The position numbers and the translations under genes were made by a program. From NCBI RefSeq assembly GCF_001303895.1, contig NZ_LJSD01000034.1:28260-92259 (forward strand): a stretch of 64,000 nucleotides of DNA. The letters are read 5' to 3'. The notes beneath the pieces are model-generated. The model did not search any database and had not been told where the DNA came from. It saw nothing but the letters and a program-made list of their open reading frames with translations. Below, piece by piece: positions 9,630 through 22,482 of the stretch (its first letter is position 1; each line of letters opens with the position of its first letter). The DNA comes from Mesorhizobium sp. 1M-11 (GTDB lineage: Bacteria; Pseudomonadota; Alphaproteobacteria; Rhizobiales; Rhizobiaceae).

Positions 9630-10594
9630 GCGTCAGCTGTCGCTTTTTCATCGCTGCCAGGGATGAAGGCATCGAAAGCCGCCAGCAACTGCTCGCGGTA
9701 ATAGTCCTTTTCCTGCAGGATCTCGTGTTTGGCCCCGTCGATCATGACGAAGGAGCCGAGCCGGATGTGGCGGGCGAAATGCTCGACCGCGCGGGTCGAG
9801 ACAACGCGATCGTTGCCGGCGCCGATGATCAGCGTTGGGATCTTCATCGCGGCCATGAATTCAGGGCTGCGCACGGTTTCCGTCGCGATGGCAGCGGCAC
9901 GCAGCCAACGCACGGTGGGACCACCCAGCGCCAGTCGCGGATGGGTCTGGTAAAGCTCGGTGTTGCGGCGGTAGCGTTCGGGATCGCTCGTCAGCAGATT
10001 ACGCTCGAAGGGTGTCGGCAGAGCCTTGCGCGGTCCCCAGGCGGCATAGAGGCGGCCAAGGCCGGCATAGGTCAACACGCTGCCGAGGCGGCGAACCGTC
10101 GTCATCGACACACGCTGATCGGGCAGATCGAGAAAGGGCGCGATCAGCACCATGCGCTGCACGCGGTTGGCCATATTGGCGCTGGCCAGCAGCGCCACCA
10201 GCGCGCCGGCGGAGTGCGCGAGGATGTAGTACGGTCCACGGCAATCAGGCAGGACCACTTCCGTGAACAACTGTTCGAGGTCCCTCGCGTAGTCCTGGAA
10301 GCTTTTGACATAGCCACGCTGCGGGTTCTTGAGCAGCCGGTCGGAAGCGCCCTGGCCGCGCCAGTCGAGCATGGCCACGCCGAATCCGCGGCCAGCCAGA
10401 TCGCGGATAGTCTCGAAATATTTCTCGATGCACTCGTTGCGGCCGGGCAGGATCACCACCGTGCCTTTCAGAGGCCTGCTGGTAGCGGAAAATCTGGCGA
10501 AGCGGATCTGCTTGTGGTCACGCGCGGTGAGAAAGCCGGAGACGGCGTTTTCGGGGACGGGATTGCCGTCGAGTTCATAGAAAGGATGCGTCAT
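9626..10594 (-). CDS. Alpha/beta hydrolase, lysophospholipase (PldB-like)
   Basis: A cytosolic serine hydrolase of the Hydrolase_4/monoacylglycerol lipase family, 322 residues, annotated in rhizobia as lysophospholipase L2-like. The oxyanion region (GTVVILPGRNECIEKY), DWRGQGASDR strand and nucleophile elbow AHSAGAL (Ser near 128) are clear; the acid is probably Asp in GAGNDRVV and the base His in GAKHEIL. There is no signal peptide. It converges on hisN with a 4-bp overlap. The substrate is inferred from the family only. Confidence 0.82.
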   Translation of the reverse strand: MTHPFYELDGNPVPENAVSGFLTARDHKQIRFARFSATSRPLKGTVVILPGRNECIEKYFETIRDLAGRGFGVAMLDWRGQGASDRLLKNPQRGYVKSFQDYARDLEQLFTEVVLPDCRGPYYILAHSAGALVALLASANMANRVQRMVLIAPFLDLPDQRVSMTTVRRLGSVLTYAGLGRLYAAWGPRKALPTPFERNLLTSDPERYRRNTELYQTHPRLALGGPTVRWLRAAAIATETVRSPEFMAAMKIPTLIIGAGNDRVVSTRAVEHFARHIRLGSFVMIDGAKHEILQEKDYYREQLLAAFDAFIPGSDEKATADA

Positions 10595-10705
10595 CAGGCG
10601 CTTTGAGTGGTTCGCACCCGCGGACGGGCCAACCTGCAGGTGATAGAAGCAATTGGGTAAAATGCAAAGTCAATCCGGAAAGCGCGAAGCGATCGAGACG
10701 CTGGA

Positions 10706-10737
10706 AGCCGGAAGCGCGTGACGCAGCGCTTCCGGCT
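10706..10737. repeat. 12-bp perfect inverted repeat
   Basis: AGCCGGAAGCGC (10706-10717) pairs perfectly with GCGCTTCCGGCT (10726-10737) around an 8-nt loop. It sits in the 450-bp gap between divergent genes and is not followed by a T tract on either strand. It may be a palindromic repeat unit. I see no gene in this gap apart from the heat-shock leader described next. Confidence 0.6.
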
Positions 10738-10912
10738 CCTGTCGATCCGGGAGGAAGGGACGTTGCACCCGGCTCGGCCTCGTCGCGGCGTCAATTTTCG
10801 CCGCTGGTCGTGATGTTGGAGCGAAAGTAGCGCCCGTGATCTGAACGGCGGCAGAAGGGTCGGTTCATCTGCCGTTCATCTAAAAGCGGCGCCAGGAACT
10901 CTGGTCGAACGC

Positions 10913-10941
10913 CTTGAAACGCCCTTCCAGGACACCCAGAT
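10913..10941 (+). promoter_or_regulatory. RpoH-like (sigma-32) promoter of the small heat-shock gene
   Basis: CTTGAAA at 10913-10919 and CCCAGAT at 10935-10941, separated by 15 bp, resemble the sigma-32 consensus CTTGAAA and CCCCATNT. The implied start near 10948 gives a ~100-nt leader containing the ROSE-like element, which fits rhizobial heat-shock genes under dual RpoH and thermometer control. Confidence 0.6.
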
Positions 10942-10949
10942 GTCTACTG

Positions 10950-11046
10950 CGGCCGCCGAGGTCGGGGCCGCTGGTTCATTGGAAACGCCTCAAGGGTTTC
11001 GCCTGAGCCATTACGCAAACCATGTTGCTCAACAGGAGAACACACC
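10950..11046 (+). promoter_or_regulatory. ROSE-like RNA thermometer
   Basis: In the leader of the hsp20 gene, GTTGCTC (11024-11030) faces GAGAAC (11036-11041), which contains part of the Shine-Dalgarno AGGAG at 11034-11038. All six bases pair if one G is bulged. A bulged G opposite the Shine-Dalgarno within a UUGCU motif is the hallmark of ROSE thermometers, which block ribosome binding at low temperature. A second hairpin, GAAAC(g)CC/GGGTTTC, lies at 10982-11000. ROSE elements occur upstream of small heat-shock genes in rhizobia. Confidence 0.8.
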
Positions 11047-11514
11047 ATGCGTCATGTCGATTTTTCCCCGCTTTATCGCTCGACCGTCGGTTTCGACCGT
11101 CTGTTCACGATGCTGGATTCGCTGGGCCAGCCTGAAGGCGGCCAGAGCTATCCGCCCTACAACATCGAGCGGACTGGCGAGGATTCCTATCGGATCTCCA
11201 TGGCCGTCGCCGGCTTCTCGGATGACGAGATTTCGATCGAGGCTCATCGTAACGTGCTGACCATCAAGGGTGAGCGCAAGGACGAGACCAACGGCGAAGG
11301 TTCCGAGGTCCTTTATCGCGGCATCGCCGCCCGCGCTTTCGAGCGCCGCTTCCAGCTTGCCGACCATGTCGAGGTCGTCGGCGCCGCGCTCAAGAACGGC
11401 CTGCTTCACATCGATTTGAAGCGCAACATTCCCGAAGAGCTGAAGCCCCGTAAGATCGCGATCTCGGCCGCTCCGGCCAAGACCAAGCAGATCGAGGCCA
11501 AGGCCGCCAACTGA
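11047..11514 (+). CDS. Small heat-shock protein, Hsp20/IbpA family
   Basis: ATP-independent holdase chaperone with an alpha-crystallin domain, 155 residues. The N-terminal arm (FSPLYRSTVGFDRLF) is typical of the rhizobial class A/IbpA-like type. The core runs from YNIERTGEDSYRISMAVAGF to the conserved GLLHIDLKRNIPEELKPR with the A-x-x-x-n-G-v-L-type strand and C-terminal IxI-like region (KIAISAAP). A ROSE-like leader and an RpoH-like promoter precede it and a strong terminator follows, so it is a monocistronic heat-shock gene. Confidence 0.95.
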   Translation: MRHVDFSPLYRSTVGFDRLFTMLDSLGQPEGGQSYPPYNIERTGEDSYRISMAVAGFSDDEISIEAHRNVLTIKGERKDETNGEGSEVLYRGIAARAFERRFQLADHVEVVGAALKNGLLHIDLKRNIPEELKPRKIAISAAPAKTKQIEAKAAN

Positions 11515-11552
11515 GGCGGTGGGCTCGGCAGAAGTCTCCTCCCGAGACGAAA

Positions 11553-11578
11553 GCGGCGCCGTCAGGCGCCGCTTTTTT
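11553..11578 (+). terminator. Rho-independent terminator after hsp20
   Basis: GCGGCGCC (11553-11560) pairs with GGCGCCGC (11565-11572) around GTCA, followed by six T. Confidence 0.9.
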
Positions 11579-11601
11579 GTTGTCGTAGATCGGCTTGCGG
11601 T

Positions 11602-12807
11602 TCAAGCTCTGACCTTTCCGTTGAGCGCGATGACTGCACAGACGATGGCAAGTGCTGCGAGCCCCAAGGCAGCGGCGAGATAGGTTTCCTGGTAGCCAAT
11701 GGCCTCGATCAAGGGCTGGCTGGCGAAAGGCGAGGTGAAGTGGCCGATGAACATGGAGGCCGTCACCATGCCGGCCAGTCGCCCGCGTGAGGTGGGGCTG
11801 GCCAGCGCAATGATGCCCGACATCAGATTGGGGATGGTGAGGCCGAGACCCGCACCGGCAATCGCCATGGCGAACAGCACCGACGGCATGGTGGTTGCGA
11901 AGGCGACCAGCACGAAACCCAGCGTCATCAGGCAAAGCCCGATGACGAAGATCACTGGAACAGAAAGCCTGGCGCGCAGGCGTCCATAGGCGAGGGCAGA
12001 GCCAGCCATGACCAGATTGTGCAGGCCGAGTGCGAAACCGGCGCTGCTGGCGGCGCCGATGCCGACCGCGCGCAGGTAGAATGGCAGCTGTGAGGGGATG
12101 AAATAGAAGATCATATTGACGAGAAAAGCGAGCGTGCAGAGGGCGGCGACCGGCAGCCAGCGAACTGCGTGTTCGGACAGGGAAACTGTCGCCTGGCCAT
12201 TCGGCGCGGGTCGCGCGGGCTCGGTCAGAAAGGCGATGGCCGCGGGAATGATGGCCAAAGCCACCGCATAGATCGCGAAGGGCGCGCGCCAGTGATAGTC
12301 GGCGAGAATACCGCCGGCGGCAACGAAAGCGACGCCGCCGATGCCGGTGAAGGCCTGTTGCAGTCCAAGATAGCGTTCGCGCTCGCTGCCGCTGAAATAA
12401 TCGCCGACGAGTGCTGTCGTCAGCGTCATGACACCGCCGATGGCGATACCGAGTGCGGCGCGACCGACGAGCAGCGCCGGCAGGCTTTCAACGAACAGTC
12501 CGGAGATGCCGGAGAAGCCGTAGAGCAGGATCGAACCGATCAGCAGGCGTAGCCGCCCATAGCGGTCTGCCAGGCCGCCGATCAGCGGTGCACAAAAAGC
12601 GACGAACAGTGCAGGAAGTGTCAGCACCATGCGGCTGAGCAGCTTGACGCCCTCGACATTGGCAAAGGTTGTTTCGATGGCTGGCAGCGAAGGCGAAATC
12701 GTCGTACCGGCCATGATGGTCAGGGTCGCGACCATCAGGAGGGTCGCCTTGCGGCCAATTTCCGATTTCGCCGTGGTGGCGGGAAGTGTTGTTTCCGCGC
12801 ATGTCAT
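11602..12807 (-). CDS. MFS transporter
   Basis: Major facilitator superfamily exporter with about 12 hydrophobic segments, 401 residues from the ATG at 12807. That start is chosen over an upstream in-frame codon because GGAG lies 8 nt before it. The loop 2-3 signature GGLADRYGRLRLL (motif A-like) and the helix 4-5 region ALGIAIGGVMTLTTALVGDYF are clear. The sequence resembles drug-resistance or arabinose-efflux-type MFS proteins, but the substrate cannot be read from sequence. It converges on the hsp20 terminator and has no operon partner. Confidence 0.88.
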   Translation of the reverse strand: MTCAETTLPATTAKSEIGRKATLLMVATLTIMAGTTISPSLPAIETTFANVEGVKLLSRMVLTLPALFVAFCAPLIGGLADRYGRLRLLIGSILLYGFSGISGLFVESLPALLVGRAALGIAIGGVMTLTTALVGDYFSGSERERYLGLQQAFTGIGGVAFVAAGGILADYHWRAPFAIYAVALAIIPAAIAFLTEPARPAPNGQATVSLSEHAVRWLPVAALCTLAFLVNMIFYFIPSQLPFYLRAVGIGAASSAGFALGLHNLVMAGSALAYGRLRARLSVPVIFVIGLCLMTLGFVLVAFATTMPSVLFAMAIAGAGLGLTIPNLMSGIIALASPTSRGRLAGMVTASMFIGHFTSPFASQPLIEAIGYQETYLAAALGLAALAIVCAVIALNGKVRA

Positions 12808-13037
12808 GCCATCGTCTCCTTCAGGTCGGCTGGTCCGGCCGTGCTCGTTGGCAGCGCAGTTCCACCCTCGTTGCAAGCCTCCGGAAAGCCCCAGTGCAGC
12901 GACCCCTCGGACCGACTTTACCCGTTCCTACAAGTTCAAGTTAACTTGAGGTCAAGAGTGTGAATGCAGAAATTTGATGACGCTGACGCCAGCCAGGGGC
13001 GCGCCCTACCTTCTCCGGGAGAAGTCAGGAGTGGGAC

Positions 13038-13673
13038 TCAAGTCCTTTGCAGCGCCAGATGCGCGCCGAGCCCGACCAACAGCGCGCCACCGGCGCGGCG
13101 CATCAGGCGCTGAGCGCCGCTTGAGCGCTTGAGGCGCGTGACGATAACGCCCGCGAGGAGAACGCAGACGATATCTGCCGAGGAGAAGATCAAGTTGGCG
13201 AGGCTACCCAGAATGAGAAATTGCGCCCAGACCGGGAGGGCAGCGGAGGCGTCAATGAACTGCGGCAGGAATGCCAGGAAGAACAACGCCGTCTTCGGAT
13301 TGAGCACCTCGACGGTAATGCTCTCTACGAAGGCGCGGCGGCCGGATTTCGCACCGATGGCGTGCGGGTTGATTTCGCCGCCGTCGGATTTGGCGCGAAA
13401 CATCGAGATACCCAGCCAGACCAGGTAGGCGGCACCGGCGAGCTTCACGACAAGATAAAGAACAGGAACCGCGTGAAAGAGCACCGAAAGCCCCGCGGCT
13501 GCGGCGATCACATGCACAGTACAACCGAGATGGATGCCGACTGCCGCCATGAAGCCCGACCAGCGGCCGCGCGCGATGGTCTGCGCCGTTGCGTAAAGCA
13601 TGGCTGGGCCAGGGATGTAGGCAAAAACCGAAGTCGTGATGAAAAAGGCGATGAGGAGCTCGGTGGAAGGCAT
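13038..13673 (-). CDS. LysE/RhtB family amino-acid exporter
   Basis: A 211-residue inner-membrane protein with six hydrophobic helices. The first-helix signature FAYIPGPAMLYATAQTIARGR and the mid-protein VEVLNPKTALFFLAFLPQF are diagnostic of the LysE/RhtB superfamily, which exports amino acids or related metabolites. The substrate is not predictable. It is followed in the same direction by nothing close; the PhzF gene lies upstream, 65 bp away on the same strand, so the genes from ltaE to lysE could be co-transcribed. Confidence 0.92.
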   Translation of the reverse strand: MPSTELLIAFFITTSVFAYIPGPAMLYATAQTIARGRWSGFMAAVGIHLGCTVHVIAAAAGLSVLFHAVPVLYLVVKLAGAAYLVWLGISMFRAKSDGGEINPHAIGAKSGRRAFVESITVEVLNPKTALFFLAFLPQFIDASAALPVWAQFLILGSLANLIFSSADIVCVLLAGVIVTRLKRSSGAQRLMRRAGGALLVGLGAHLALQRT

Positions 13674-13738
13674 GATCTTTTTCTCTGGCGTCGTCGGCTG
13701 GCGGTGATGTTTCTACACAAAAATATCGCCCGAGCACA

Positions 13739-14521
13739 TCATGGCAGATGGATTTCCGCCTTCATGAAAGTCACGGCCTTGCCGGAGATCAGTACGCGAT
13801 CGCCGGAGAGTTCACACAGCAGGTAGCCACCGCGTACCGAGGCCTGGAACGCCGATAAGTGGATCTTGCCGAGCTTATCGGCCCAATAGGGGACGAGTGT
13901 CGCGTGAATTGAGCCGGTCACCGGATCTTCCGGGATGCCGGCACCGGGCGCGAAGTAGCGTGAAACGAAGTCGTAGGTGTCGCTTTTGCCGGTGATGACC
14001 AGCCCCTGCGACTTCAATGTCGCGATTTTCACCAGATCCGGCACGAAGGCTCGGACAGCCGCTTCATCCGGCAATTCAACGAAGACGTTCTCGAAATTGC
14101 GGAAGGCGTTGTGGTTGACGTCGGCGAAAAGCGAGGCGATCGACGCCGGCAGCTCTGGCAGAGGCTCAGGCGGAAAGCCCGGCAGATCCATGCGATAGCC
14201 GCCGTCGACGCGGGCGACGCGCAGTTCGCCGACACGGGTCGAAAAGGCTATTTCACCAGCCACACCATGATGAGCTGCGAGCACATGCGCTGTCGCCAGA
14301 GTGGCATGGCCACAGAAGTCGACCTCATGGACGGGCGTGAACCAGCGCAGGTCCCAGCCTCTGCCGTTCGGTCGGGCAAAGGCGGTTTCGGCCAGATTGT
14401 TCTCGGCCGCGATCGACTGCATGACCTCTTCGGCCAGCCAGTCGTCGAGGACGAGCACGGCGGCAGGGTTGCCACCGAATATCCGGTCCGAAAAAGCGTC
14501 GACCTGATACATCACCGCCAT
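13739..14521 (-). CDS. PhzF family isomerase-like protein
   Basis: A 260-residue protein of the PhzF (phenazine biosynthesis) / diaminopimelate-epimerase-like fold. Typical motifs are YQVDAFSDRIFGGNPAAV at the N-terminus, NNLAETAF containing the family's catalytic Glu (about residue 45), RWFTPVHEVDFCGHATLA, and FAPGAGIPEDPVTGSIH in the second half. No other phz genes are present, so the protein is unlikely to make phenazines; family members of this kind act on unknown metabolites. It lies 21 bp downstream of the threonine aldolase gene on the same strand, suggesting co-transcription. Confidence 0.92.
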   Translation of the reverse strand: MAVMYQVDAFSDRIFGGNPAAVLVLDDWLAEEVMQSIAAENNLAETAFARPNGRGWDLRWFTPVHEVDFCGHATLATAHVLAAHHGVAGEIAFSTRVGELRVARVDGGYRMDLPGFPPEPLPELPASIASLFADVNHNAFRNFENVFVELPDEAAVRAFVPDLVKIATLKSQGLVITGKSDTYDFVSRYFAPGAGIPEDPVTGSIHATLVPYWADKLGKIHLSAFQASVRGGYLLCELSGDRVLISGKAVTFMKAEIHLP

Positions 14522-14542
14522 GGGACTTACTTTTATAACGCG

Positions 14543-15595
14543 TCAGGCCCGGAGCTGCGCGGCGAAGCCGTCGACATCCCTTTCGGTGGTGGCGAAGCTG
14601 GTCACGAACCGGTAGAGGCCTTCGTTTTCGCCGAGATGGCCATCGAAGCCATGCGGCATATGCCAATCGTAGAAGGCGGCTCCCGAAGCCAGCAGCCGTT
14701 CGGCCTTCTTCCGGTCGAGTATGGCAAAGACCTCGTTTGCCTGCGGCAGCCAGGCCAGCTTGGAGCTTTCGTCATCCTCGATCGTCGCCGCCAGTCGAGC
14801 GGCCATGGCGTTGGCGTGATGGGCAGTCTCCATCCACAGCCCATCCTTGAAATAGGCGTCGAACTGGGCGGCGATGAAGCGCGACTTGGAAAAAAGCTGT
14901 GCGGCGCGCTTGCGCAGGAAGGCAAGCTCCTTGGCGCGGTCGAGATCGAACAGCACGATCGCTTCCGCGCACCAGCAGCCGTTCTTGGTGCCGCCGAAGG
15001 ACAAGATGTCGATGCCACGCTTCCAAGTCATTTCGGCGGGAGTTGCCTCGAGTGACGCGAGCGCGTTGGCGAATCGGGCGCCGTCCATGTGCAGCGGCAG
15101 TCCGTATTTCTTGGCAATTTTCGAAATGGCGCCGATGTCGTCCAGCCCGTAGACCGTCCCTGTTTCGGTCGACTGGGTGATGGAGATTGCCATCGGTCGG
15201 CCGCCATGGACGAATTCTCCGGCAAAACGTTCGATCGCCTGCTCCAGCGCATCAGGATCGATGCGGCCAAGCGCACCATCGACGGGCCGTAGCCGTGAGC
15301 CGCCGGTAAAATATTCGGGTGCGCCGCACTCGTCCTCCACGATGTGCGATTCGCGATGGCAGAAGGTGATGCCGCCGGGTTTGTTGTAGGCGGTGAGCGA
15401 AAGCGAGTTGGCGGCGGTGCCGGTGGCCACGAAGAAGATCGCGACCTCGCGCTCGAAAATTTCGCTGAAACGATGCGCGACCGCCTTGTCGAGATCGCTG
15501 TCGCCATAGGCTGCGGCGAATCCGGCATTGTGCGCATTGAGCGCGGCAGCAATCTTGGGATGGGCGCCGGCCCAGTTGTCGGAGGCAAAAAACAT
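14543..15595 (-). CDS. ltaE: Low-specificity L-threonine aldolase
   Basis: PLP-dependent enzyme that cleaves L-threonine/L-allo-threonine to glycine and acetaldehyde. The start at 15595 (MFFASDNWAGAHP) matches the usual N-terminus and gives about 350 residues; the frame stays open upstream to 15763 and an ATG at 15610 is an alternative. Motifs are VATGTAANSL, HIVEDECGAPEYF, LHMDGARFANA with the PLP-binding Asp and His, and LSFGGTKNGCWCAEA with the Schiff-base Lys. The product is full length. The phzF gene follows within 21 bp. Confidence 0.88.
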   Translation of the reverse strand: MFFASDNWAGAHPKIAAALNAHNAGFAAAYGDSDLDKAVAHRFSEIFEREVAIFFVATGTAANSLSLTAYNKPGGITFCHRESHIVEDECGAPEYFTGGSRLRPVDGALGRIDPDALEQAIERFAGEFVHGGRPMAISITQSTETGTVYGLDDIGAISKIAKKYGLPLHMDGARFANALASLEATPAEMTWKRGIDILSFGGTKNGCWCAEAIVLFDLDRAKELAFLRKRAAQLFSKSRFIAAQFDAYFKDGLWMETAHHANAMAARLAATIEDDESSKLAWLPQANEVFAILDRKKAERLLASGAAFYDWHMPHGFDGHLGENEGLYRFVTSFATTERDVDGFAAQLRA

Positions 15596-15828
15596 GCTTT
15601 CGGTGCCCATCTCTCGCAATTCGGGAAAGGCGCGAACCAGACCGTATTCGGCCTCCGTCCGCAAGGTCCAGCACTGTCCTGATGTTTGGAGCCAGAGGCC
15701 ATCCATGCTACTGGGCCACAAAGTTTCGACAGCGATCGGTACTGGGTAATTTTCTTTCGCCAAACGGTCGGGAAATTTCCGAATCGGTCTTGTGTGAGGG
15801 TTGGATTTCTGCCATAGGAAATTTAGGA

Positions 15829-16013
15829 CAGCATTGCTGTCTTATTTATCGGTACCAACCAGGCTGGATTGGCGTATGATCGACGCTTGTCCGGCTGCCG
15901 CCACGAGTGGCGTGCGATGACAGGCCGAACCTCGGCCGGATGATACCCGGCATGGTTCGCCAGGATTTCGCGACAGGTGCGAGAAACGTGAATAGGGAAG
16001 TGTCAAGCTTCCC
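15829..16013. promoter_or_regulatory. gltB upstream region with two palindromes
   Basis: The gap between the divergent ltaE and gltB genes contains the palindrome GACAGCATTGCTGTC near 15829-15843 and a hairpin GGGAAG/CTTCCC at 15995-16013 inside the probable gltB leader. Either could be an operator or leader structure. I recognise no specific regulator site. No gene is seen here. Confidence 0.4.
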
Positions 16014-16057
16014 ATGGAGAAGAAGCGTCCGAGTGGCGCAGAACAGAGGATAGGACG

Positions 16058-20812
<4,755 letters not shown>

Positions 20813-20817
20813 GCATA

Positions 20818-20841
20818 GCCGGGAGGCAAGTGCTTCCCGGC
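20818..20841 (+). other. Hairpin between gltB and gltD
   Basis: GCCGGGA (20818-20824) and TCCCGGC (20835-20841) form a stable stem right after the gltB stop. No T tract follows, so it is more likely an mRNA stability or attenuation structure within the gltBD transcript than a full terminator. Confidence 0.5.
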
Positions 20842-20953
20842 GCCCCGTCACAACACAGCCAATCAACGACCCGATCCCGCGGTTGCGCTCGCGACCGGAT
20901 GAGGATAACGGGTGCGGCGGTAACCCCGCCACGTGGTCTACAGGAACTGGAAC

Positions 20954-22408
20954 ATGGGCAAGGTAACAGGTTTTCTCGAGATCGACCGGCAGGTACACAA
21001 GTACCAGCCGGCGTCAGACCGTATCCGGCATTTCCGCGAGTTCACGCTGCCGATGTCGCAGCCGGAGGTCGAGAAACAGGCCGCGCGCTGCATGGATTGC
21101 GGCATTCCCTTCTGTCATGGCCCAACCGGCTGTCCGATCCACAACCAGATCCCGGACTGGAACGACCTCGTCTACAACGGCGACTGGGACGCGGCGATCC
21201 GCAACCTGCATTCGACCAACAACTTCCCGGAATTTACTGGCCGTATTTGCCCCGCGCCTTGCGAGGAGGCGTGTACGCTGAACCTGGAAGACATTCCGGT
21301 CGCCATCAAGACGGTGGAGCAGGCGCTGGCCGACAAGGCCTACGAGACCGGCTTTGTCCGCCCCTATCCGCCGGAGAAGAAGACCGGCAAGAAGGTTGCC
21401 ATCATCGGATCCGGTCCAACCGGCATGGCGGCCGCACAGCAGCTCGGTCGTGCCGGCCATGACGTGCATGTCTTCGAGCGCGAGAGCCGTCCCGGCGGCC
21501 TGCTGCGTTTCGGCATCCCCGACTTCAAGATGGAGAAGCACTACATCGACCGCCGCGTCGAACAGATGGCGGGCGAGGGGGTGACTTTCCATTGCGGCGT
21601 CAATGTCGGCGTCGACAAGAAGGTCGAGGAACTGCTCGCCGAATACGATGCCGTGCTCTATTGCGGCGGTTCGGAAACGCCGCGTCCCGCCGGCATTCCT
21701 GGCGATGATCTCGAAGGCGTGCACGACGCGATGCCTTATCTCGTCCAGCAGAACAAGCGCGTCGGCGGCGAGGACATCCAGTCGGTCGCCTGGCCGTCGC
21801 AGCCGATCGTGGCATCCGGCCAGCATGTCGTGGTCGTGGGCGGTGGCGATACCGCTTCCGACTGTGTCGGCACGGCCTTCCGCCAAGGTGCGGTGCGCGT
21901 CACCCAGCTCGATATCCGTCCGCAGCCGCCGGAGAAGGAAGACAAGCTTTCGGTCTGGCCTTATTGGGCGACAAAGATGCGCACCTCTTCGAGCCAGGCC
22001 GAGGGGGCCGAGCGCGAATTCCAGGTCGCGACGCTGGAATTCATCGGTGAGGAAGGTCAGCTCACCGGCGTCAAGTGCTGCGAGGTGGACGAGAAGCGCA
22101 AGCCGATCCCTGGTACGGAATTCGTCATTCGCGCCGATCTCGCCTTCATCGCCATCGGCTTCGCTGGTCCGATCGAAGGCGGTGTGACGGCTGAACTGGA
22201 CGGCAAGCTCGACATCATCACCGACGTGCGCCGTTCGAAGAATATCGCAGCCAACGATCACGACTACCGCACCAATATCGACCGGCTTTATGCCGCGGGC
22301 GATATCCGCCGTGGCCAGTCGCTGGTGGTGTGGGCAATCCGCGAAGGCCGCCAGGCCGCGCGCGCCATCGACGAGGCGCTGACCGGCTCAAGCGTGTTGC
22401 CGCGATGA
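20954..22408 (+). CDS. gltD: Glutamate synthase (NADPH) small subunit
   Basis: The 484-residue beta subunit of GOGAT. It carries electrons from NADPH through FAD and 4Fe-4S centres to GltB. The N-terminal Cys motifs CMDCGIPFCHGPTGCP and CPAPCEEACTL bind the clusters; GSGPTGMAAAQQLGRAG is the FAD site and VVVGGGDTASDC the NADPH site. The ATG at 20954 is preferred to a GTG at 20933 because MGKVTGFLEIDRQ is the standard GltD N-terminus. The C-terminal AAGDIRRGQSLVVWAI motif is intact. Confidence 0.97.
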   Translation: MGKVTGFLEIDRQVHKYQPASDRIRHFREFTLPMSQPEVEKQAARCMDCGIPFCHGPTGCPIHNQIPDWNDLVYNGDWDAAIRNLHSTNNFPEFTGRICPAPCEEACTLNLEDIPVAIKTVEQALADKAYETGFVRPYPPEKKTGKKVAIIGSGPTGMAAAQQLGRAGHDVHVFERESRPGGLLRFGIPDFKMEKHYIDRRVEQMAGEGVTFHCGVNVGVDKKVEELLAEYDAVLYCGGSETPRPAGIPGDDLEGVHDAMPYLVQQNKRVGGEDIQSVAWPSQPIVASGQHVVVVGGGDTASDCVGTAFRQGAVRVTQLDIRPQPPEKEDKLSVWPYWATKMRTSSSQAEGAEREFQVATLEFIGEEGQLTGVKCCEVDEKRKPIPGTEFVIRADLAFIAIGFAGPIEGGVTAELDGKLDIITDVRRSKNIAANDHDYRTNIDRLYAAGDIRRGQSLVVWAIREGRQAARAIDEALTGSSVLPR

Positions 22409-22410
22409 AC

Positions 22411-22482
22411 GAGTGAGTAGCGAATAGCGAGTGGGGACACGATCTATATTCGCTATTCGCTATTCGCTATTCGCTATTTCGC
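22411..22482. repeat. AGTAGCGAATAG-family repeat, copy 2, with 7-bp tandem units
   Basis: GAGTAGCGAATAGCGAG (22415-22431) is opposed by four tandem copies of CGCTATT (22451-22478), so the two sides can pair in several registers. The core is shared with the repeat at 8520-8591. It lies between gltD and the convergent SGNH gene, and supplies the last codons and TAG stop (22467-22469) of the latter. Confidence 0.8.

Noticed and set aside
13739..14521. Phenazine biosynthesis from the PhzF gene
   Set aside because: None of the other phz genes is nearby; PhzF-like proteins are common outside phenazine pathways.
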